From the NCBI RefSeq assembly GCF_004765785.1, contig NZ_ML219768.1, positions 342,585 to 406,584 on the forward strand: a stretch of DNA of 64,000 bases, written 5' to 3'. The translations under genes were made by a program, and so were the position numbers. Origin of the DNA: Halorussus ruber. GTDB lineage: Archaea > Halobacteriota > Halobacteria > Halobacteriales > Haladaptataceae. Shown here piece by piece: positions 59,270 to 64,000 of the stretch. The notes under the pieces are model-generated. The model worked only from the letters and a program-made list of their open reading frames with translations. It was not told the DNA's origin and searched no databases. Each line of letters begins with the position of its first letter. The first letter of the stretch is position 1.

Positions 59270-61065
59270 GTAGCTCCGACCTCGTGGAACTGGCCAAGCG
59301 CCGGGGCTACTTCTTCCAGTCGGCGGGTGCCTACGGCGGCGTCTCTGGCTTCTACACCTACGGTCCGCAGGGCGCGACGCTGAAGGACAACATCGAGGAC
59401 TCGTGGCGCGACCGGTTCCAGCGCCGCGAGGGCCACCGCGAAATCGACGCCCCGACCGTGATGCCCGAACCCGTCTTCGAGGCCTCGGGCCACCTCGACA
59501 CCTTCGACGACATGCTGGTCGAGTGCCCCGAGTGCGGCGCGAGCCACCGCGCGGATCACCTCGTGGAAGACAACACCGACATCGAGGAGGCCGAGAGCAT
59601 CTCGATTCCGGACATCGAAGACCTCATCGCGGACCACGACCTGCAGTGTCCCAGTTGCGGTGCCGCGTTGGGCGGCGAACCGGTCGAGGAGTTCAACCTG
59701 ATGTTCGAGACGAACATCGGACCGGGTAGCTCCTCGCCGGGCTATCTGCGTCCCGAGACCGCGCAGGGCATCTTCGTGGAGTTCCCGCAACTCGCCGAGT
59801 ACGCGCGCAACCAGCTACCCTTCGGCATCACGCAAATCGGCAAGGCCTACCGGAACGAGATTTCTCCTCGGAAGTCCATCGTCCGGGTTCGGGAGTTCAC
59901 GCAGGCCGAACTGGAGCACTTCATCGACCCGACCGAGGACGAACCCGACATCGACCGGGTGGCCGACGTGGAGCTTCCGCTCTACCCCGCCGAGAAGCAG
60001 GAAGAGGAGGACGGCACCGAGTACGTCCACAAGACGGTTCAGGAAGCGGTTGACGAGGGGCTGGTCCACGAGTGGGTCGCCTACTATCTGGGCGTCGGCA
60101 AGCAGTGGTACGAGTCCATCGGCGTGGACATGGACCGGTTCCGGTTCCGTCAGCACCTCTCGGGCGAACTCGCTCACTACGCCGCGGACTGCTGGGACGC
60201 CGAGGCCGAGGTTGGCGCGGCGCGGAGCGCCGCGGAAGATTCGAGCGGTGACGAACCGCGAGACGGCGGCGACTGGATAGAGATTACGGGCTACGCCTAC
60301 CGGAGCGACTACGACCTGAGCAAACACGACGAGTACTCCGACGACGACTTCACCGTCTTCAAGCAGTACGACGAGCCGAAGGTCGTCGAGCGCGCCACCG
60401 TGGACCCCGACATGAGCTACCTCGGTCCGGAGTTCGGCGGCGCGGCGGGCGACATCGCCGACGCGCTCGAAGAACTGGCCGAGCGCGACCGGGCCGCCTT
60501 CGAGGACGACGAGATTACGGTCGAGGTTGACGGCGAGGAGTACACGCTCCCCGCCGAGAAGACCGGCTTCAGCGTCGAGGAGCAGAAGGAGACGGGCGAA
60601 CACGTCATGCCCCACGTCGTGGAACCCTCCATCGGTATCGACCGAGTCATCTACACCGTCCTCGACCACGCCTACGAGACCGACGAAGTCGAGGACGAGA
60701 CGCGGAGCTATCTCGCGCTCGAACCCGGCGTCGCGCCGACTTTCGTCGGCGTCTTCCCGCTGGTCAGCAAGGACGGGATGGACGACCGCGCCCGCGAAAT
60801 CGCGGACGACCTCCGCGCCGAGGGCCTCGACGTGACCTACGACGACTCGGGGAGCATCGGCCGACGCTACCGTCGCCAGGACGAGGTCGGGACGCCGTTC
60901 TGCGTCACCGTAGACGACGAGACGGCCGAGACGGTCACACTCCGCGAGCGCGACTCGACCGAACAGGTCCGGGTCCCCATCGACGACCTGCCGGAGGTAC
61001 TCGCCGACCTCCGCGAGGGCGAAGTCACCTTCGCGGAACTGGACGCGCCCAAAGCCGAACAGTAA
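59266..61065 (+). CDS. glyS: glycyl-tRNA synthetase
   Basis: Class IIa synthetase of 599 residues, archaeal/eukaryotic dimeric type. Marks: 'LAKRRGYFFQSAGAYGGVSG' at the start (about 7-26), zinc-ribbon-like 'CPECGASH' and 'CPSCGAAL' (about 87-133), motif 2 'YRNEISPRKSIVRVREF' (about 195-211), motif 3 'VIEPSIGIDRVIY' type ('VVEPSIGIDRVIYTVLDHAY', about 450-469) and the anticodon-binding C-terminal domain. About residues 318-336 (bases 60218-60275) is a palindromic in-frame insertion; other haloarchaeal enzymes as I recall them pass straight from 'CWDAEAEVG'-like to 'DWIEITG'-like sequence. Confidence 0.95.
   Translation: MSSSDLVELAKRRGYFFQSAGAYGGVSGFYTYGPQGATLKDNIEDSWRDRFQRREGHREIDAPTVMPEPVFEASGHLDTFDDMLVECPECGASHRADHLVEDNTDIEEAESISIPDIEDLIADHDLQCPSCGAALGGEPVEEFNLMFETNIGPGSSSPGYLRPETAQGIFVEFPQLAEYARNQLPFGITQIGKAYRNEISPRKSIVRVREFTQAELEHFIDPTEDEPDIDRVADVELPLYPAEKQEEEDGTEYVHKTVQEAVDEGLVHEWVAYYLGVGKQWYESIGVDMDRFRFRQHLSGELAHYAADCWDAEAEVGAARSAAEDSSGDEPRDGGDWIEITGYAYRSDYDLSKHDEYSDDDFTVFKQYDEPKVVERATVDPDMSYLGPEFGGAAGDIADALEELAERDRAAFEDDEITVEVDGEEYTLPAEKTGFSVEEQKETGEHVMPHVVEPSIGIDRVIYTVLDHAYETDEVEDETRSYLALEPGVAPTFVGVFPLVSKDGMDDRAREIADDLRAEGLDVTYDDSGSIGRRYRRQDEVGTPFCVTVDDETAETVTLRERDSTEQVRVPIDDLPEVLADLREGEVTFAELDAPKAEQ
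60218..60275 (+). repeat. in-frame palindromic insertion element, copy 2 (in glyS)
   Basis: GCGGCGC-gga-GCGCCGC, then GGAAGATT, then CGAGCGGTGACG-AACCGCGAG. Same order of parts as 5321-5380 in the redoxin gene. Encodes an Ala/Ser/Asp/Glu-rich peptide likely exposed on the surface. Confidence 0.7.
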
Positions 61066-61067
61066 CC

Positions 61068-61652
61068 GTGTCGCTGCACAGCGAGGTCAAGCGCCGACTC
61101 GTCCACGTCTCGGGGACGGGCTACCCGGCGCTGTACCTGCTGGGCCTCGTGAGCTACGACCAGTTACGACTCTTGCTCGTGGCGAGTTCGGTCGGCGCAA
61201 TCGTGTTGGAGGTGGTTCGGCTGTTCGTCGGCCTCGACTGGCGAATCTTCGACGAACTCACCCGCGAGTACGAGCAGGACAACCTCGCGGGCTACGCCCT
61301 CTACATGTTCGGGATGACGGTGGCCGCGCTGGCGTTCTCCCCCCGAATCTCGATTCCCGCGATGCTGATGCTCACCATCGCCGACCCCATCAGCGGGTTG
61401 GCCGGGTCGGGCGAGTTGGGCGTGAAAGCGACCCACACGCTCCTGCTGACCTTCGGCGTCTGCCTCCTCATCACGAGTCTGTCGGGGCTTCCGCTCGTCG
61501 CCGCGGTCCTCGGCGCGCTGGCCGCCACGTTGGCCGACGGCATGAAGCCCATCATTGCAGGCTACGTCATCGACGACAACATCACGATTCCGGTCGTCTC
61601 GGCGGTCGTGATGTATCTGGCGTTGCAGTACCTGCCGACGGTGACGGTGTGA
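61068..61652 (+). CDS. diacylglycerol/polyprenol kinase-like membrane protein
   Basis: Membrane protein of 194 residues starting with GTG two bases after glyS. The N-terminus 'EVKRRLVHVSGTGYPALYLL' and the 'LTIADPISGLAGSGELGVK' segment (about 103-121) match the cytidylyltransferase/dolichol-kinase-like family (SEC59/VTE5 type) that phosphorylates polyprenols or diacylglycerol with CTP. About six helices. In haloarchaea a role in supplying dolichol phosphate for glycosylation or in lipid recycling is plausible. Co-transcribed with glyS by position. Confidence 0.85.
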   Translation: MSLHSEVKRRLVHVSGTGYPALYLLGLVSYDQLRLLLVASSVGAIVLEVVRLFVGLDWRIFDELTREYEQDNLAGYALYMFGMTVAALAFSPRISIPAMLMLTIADPISGLAGSGELGVKATHTLLLTFGVCLLITSLSGLPLVAAVLGALAATLADGMKPIIAGYVIDDNITIPVVSAVVMYLALQYLPTVTV

Positions 61653-61817
61653 GAACCGGCGATAAGAGTTAGAAAGGACTAATTTGGTTTTCTTAAGAAT
61701 TGTTTTTGATTCTTATACACTCACAAAGTTATCTTCGGTCGAGCGGTCGAGCGACGAGTTTCACTTTCACCCCGATAGCCGAACTCTTTAATCGGAAGCC
61801 GACCAACCTGTCCACGA

Positions 61818-64000
61818 ATGGCGACCACCGGGGACCAGCAGTACGTGGACCACGAACTCCTCGTTCCGGAGTTCATCGAGCGGCGGATGTACCAGTTGCA
61901 ACTCGCGGGGTCGGCGAAGGACCGCCACACGCTGGTCTGTCTGCCGACCGGACTGGGCAAGACCACGGTGAGTCTGCTGGTGACTGCCGAGCGGTTGGCC
62001 GACGCGGGCGGCAAGAGCCTGCTCCTCGCGCCGACGAAACCGCTCGTCCAGCAACACGCCGACTTCTACCGCGAAGCCCTCGATATTCCCGACGAGGAGA
62101 TCGTCGTGTTCACGGGCGAGGTCTCGCCCGACGACCGCACGGAACTCTGGCAGAGCGCGTCGGTGGTCATCGCAACCCCGCAGGTCGTGGAGAACGACCT
62201 CGTGGGAAGCCGAATCGACCTGCGCGACGTGACGCACATCACCTTCGACGAGTGCCACCGCGCGACCGGCGACTACGCCTACAACTACATCGCCGAGCGG
62301 TACCATCAGGACGCCCAGAATCCCCTCGTGACGGGGATGAGCGCCTCGCCCGGCGGCGACGAGGAGGAAATCCTCGAAGTCTGCGAGAACCTCGGCATCG
62401 ACAACGTCGAGGTCATGACCGAGGAGGACTCGGACGTGGAAGAGTACACCCACGACACCGACGTGGAGTGGGAGCGCGTCGAACTCCCCGACGACGTGCT
62501 GGAGATTCGGGACGCGCTGAACGAGGTCGTCGAGGACCGACTGGAGAAGTTGAAGGAACTCGGTATCACCAACAAGACCAGCGCGAATCTCTCGGAGACG
62601 GACCTCAAGAAGATGCGGGGGGAACTCCAGCAACTCATCGACAACGACCAGTCGGAGGGCTATCAGGGCATGTCCGCCCTCGCCGAAATCCGGAAGCTCC
62701 GGACCGCGGTCACCTACGTCGAGACCCAGAGCGTCGAGGCCCTCCGGCGGTACTTCGAGCGCCAGCGCAACGCCGCCAAGTCCTCGGGCGCGTCGAAGGC
62801 GAGCCAGCGGTTCGTCTCCGAACCCAAAGTGCAGAAGGCGATGCGCAGAGCCGAGTCCTACGACGGTCTCCACCCGAAATACTCCCGTGCCCGGATGCGA
62901 ATCGCCGAGACCCTCGGCATCGAGAACGGCGAGCGCGTCATCGTCTTCACCGAGTCGCGGGACACCGCCGAGGCCCTGACCGAGTTCTTGGGCGAGCACT
63001 TCGACACCCAGCGGTTCGTCGGGCAGGGCGACAAGGAGGGAAGCGACGGGATGACCCAGAACCAACAGCAGGAGGTCTTAGACCGCTTCAAGTCCAACGA
63101 GTTCGAGGTGCTGGTCTCGACCTCGGTCGCCGAGGAGGGACTCGACGTGCCCGAGGTGGACCTCGTGCTGTTCTACGAACCCGTCCCGACCGCGATTCGG
63201 TCCATCCAGCGCAAGGGCCGGACCGGGCGACAGGCCAAGGGTCGGGTCTCGGTCCTGCTGGCGGAGGACACCCGAGACGAGGCGTACTTCTGGATTTCCA
63301 AGCGCCGCGAGGACGAGATGGAAGCGGAGATGCGGAAACTCAAGGGCGTCGCCGACGAGGTCGAGGAGGAACTGGACGACTCTCAGCGACAACTCGGCGA
63401 CTTCGACACGGGGACGCCCGGCGAGGGCGACGACGGGCGGCGCGACGTGGAACCCGGACTACAGGAGTTCGACGCGGAAAACGAGAGTAGCGAGAGCAAC
63501 GAGGAGGAAACGGGGGGCGACGAGGGCGTCGTCGCCACCGCCGAACCCGACGACGAGGCGGTCGAAATCGTGGCCGACCAGCGCGAACTCGACTCGACCA
63601 TCGCGCGGGACCTCTCGACCCGCGAGGGAATCGAGACCCGCCTCGAGACCCTCTCGGTCGGCGACTACGTGCTGAGCGACCGCGTCGTGGTCGAGCGCAA
63701 GTCGGTCGGCGACTTCCTCGACACCCTGACCGGCGGCGACCGCTCGATGTTCGAGCAGTTGGGCGACGCGACCCGCCACTACGCCCGGCCGGTCGTGATT
63801 CTGGAGGGCGAGGGCCTCTACGAGGAGCGCAACGTCCACCCCAACGCGATTCGGGGCGCGCTCTCGTCGCTGGCGGTCGATTTCGGCGCGAGCGTCCTCC
63901 AGACCACCGGCGAGGACGACACCGCCGACCTGCTGGAGGTCATCGCAACCCGCGAACAGGAGGCCGACGACCGCGAGGTGTCGGTCCACGGCGAGAAGGC
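61818..64000 (+). CDS. hef: Hef helicase/nuclease (truncated by the window end)
   Basis: At least 727 residues seen; the gene runs beyond the window. N-terminal SF2 helicase: 'LVCLPTGLGKTTVSLLV' (about 34-50), DEAH-box variant 'ITFDECHRAT' (about 139-148), 'GMSASPGGDEEEILEV' (about 173-188), C-terminal helicase motifs 'VLVSTSVAEEGLDVPEVDLV' (about 432-451) and 'RSIQRKGRTGRQAKG' (about 461-475). After an acidic linker (about 515-575) an ERCC4-type nuclease begins at 'IVADQRELDST' and reaches 'VVVERKSVGDFLDTLTGGD' (the ERKxxxD active site, about 623-641). Hef is the archaeal XPF/FANCM-like repair protein acting on stalled forks and flap DNA. The terminal HhH region is expected beyond the window. 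Confidence 0.95.
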   Translation, partial: MATTGDQQYVDHELLVPEFIERRMYQLQLAGSAKDRHTLVCLPTGLGKTTVSLLVTAERLADAGGKSLLLAPTKPLVQQHADFYREALDIPDEEIVVFTGEVSPDDRTELWQSASVVIATPQVVENDLVGSRIDLRDVTHITFDECHRATGDYAYNYIAERYHQDAQNPLVTGMSASPGGDEEEILEVCENLGIDNVEVMTEEDSDVEEYTHDTDVEWERVELPDDVLEIRDALNEVVEDRLEKLKELGITNKTSANLSETDLKKMRGELQQLIDNDQSEGYQGMSALAEIRKLRTAVTYVETQSVEALRRYFERQRNAAKSSGASKASQRFVSEPKVQKAMRRAESYDGLHPKYSRARMRIAETLGIENGERVIVFTESRDTAEALTEFLGEHFDTQRFVGQGDKEGSDGMTQNQQQEVLDRFKSNEFEVLVSTSVAEEGLDVPEVDLVLFYEPVPTAIRSIQRKGRTGRQAKGRVSVLLAEDTRDEAYFWISKRREDEMEAEMRKLKGVADEVEEELDDSQRQLGDFDTGTPGEGDDGRRDVEPGLQEFDAENESSESNEEETGGDEGVVATAEPDDEAVEIVADQRELDSTIARDLSTREGIETRLETLSVGDYVLSDRVVVERKSVGDFLDTLTGGDRSMFEQLGDATRHYARPVVILEGEGLYEERNVHPNAIRGALSSLAVDFGASVLQTTGEDDTADLLEVIATREQEADDREVSVHGEK

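Overview
The window is chromosomal DNA from a halophilic archaeon (class Halobacteria). The proteins are very acidic, coding GC is high, and many genes have a TATA-like box about 25-35 bases before the start codon, which implies leaderless or short-leader transcripts. The gene set is typical of the group: a D-family DNA polymerase large subunit, Hef, an archaeal glycyl-tRNA synthetase, a HalOD1 protein and several haloarchaea-only DUF families. I cannot assign a genus with confidence. I see no rRNA, tRNA, CRISPR array, integrase or intact insertion sequence.

Layout. 0-8.5 kb: phosphate permease, CNNM/CBS membrane protein, two thioredoxin-fold proteins, threonylcarbamoyl-AMP synthase, HalOD1 protein, stand-alone Cas4-like protein and an HTH protein. 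8.5-10.6 kb: a bioY-bioM-bioN biotin uptake operon whose TATA box lies inside a BirA-type inverted repeat. 10.6-11.9 kb: a halocin C8-like antimicrobial precursor in an AT-rich pocket, with a small two-helix membrane protein upstream. 12-19.5 kb: an Hdr-like Fe-S membrane protein, an MFS transporter with trmO, a DedA protein, a gene relic and hemL. 19.8-28.2 kb: an Amt-PII fusion, a TumE-like putative toxin-antitoxin pair, hemB, a secreted protein made of four near-identical 24-residue repeats, hemC-hemD and kptA. 28.6-42.1 kb: DHH protein, ABC-2 exporter with a divergent TetR regulator, MFS transporter, an adenylate-forming enzyme divergent from a P450, NifU-like protein, sulfatase-like hydrolase, flippase-like protein and panE. 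42.2-49.5 kb: a structured intergenic region, a frameshifted GT-C-like membrane protein, a zinc-ribbon protein, and polC with its PPC-domain neighbour. 49.8-57.1 kb: a complete Dpp-type peptide ABC transporter. 57.7-64 kb: DUF7529 protein, CBS protein, glyS, a polyprenol-kinase-like protein and hef, which runs off the window.

The genes work together in several local systems: tetrapyrrole synthesis from glutamate-1-semialdehyde to uroporphyrinogen III (hemL, hemB, hemC, hemD within 10 kb), biotin uptake, peptide uptake, and replication/repair (polC, hef, DHH protein).

The least conventional content is (i) the halocin-like precursor, (ii) the Cys-containing tandem-repeat secreted protein with a decayed fifth unit beyond its stop codon, (iii) a palindromic element of about 50-60 bp inserted in frame in two unrelated genes (redoxin and glyS) with a compensatory change in its stem, and (iv) several families of intergenic hairpin repeats, one starting exactly at the stop codons of two genes.
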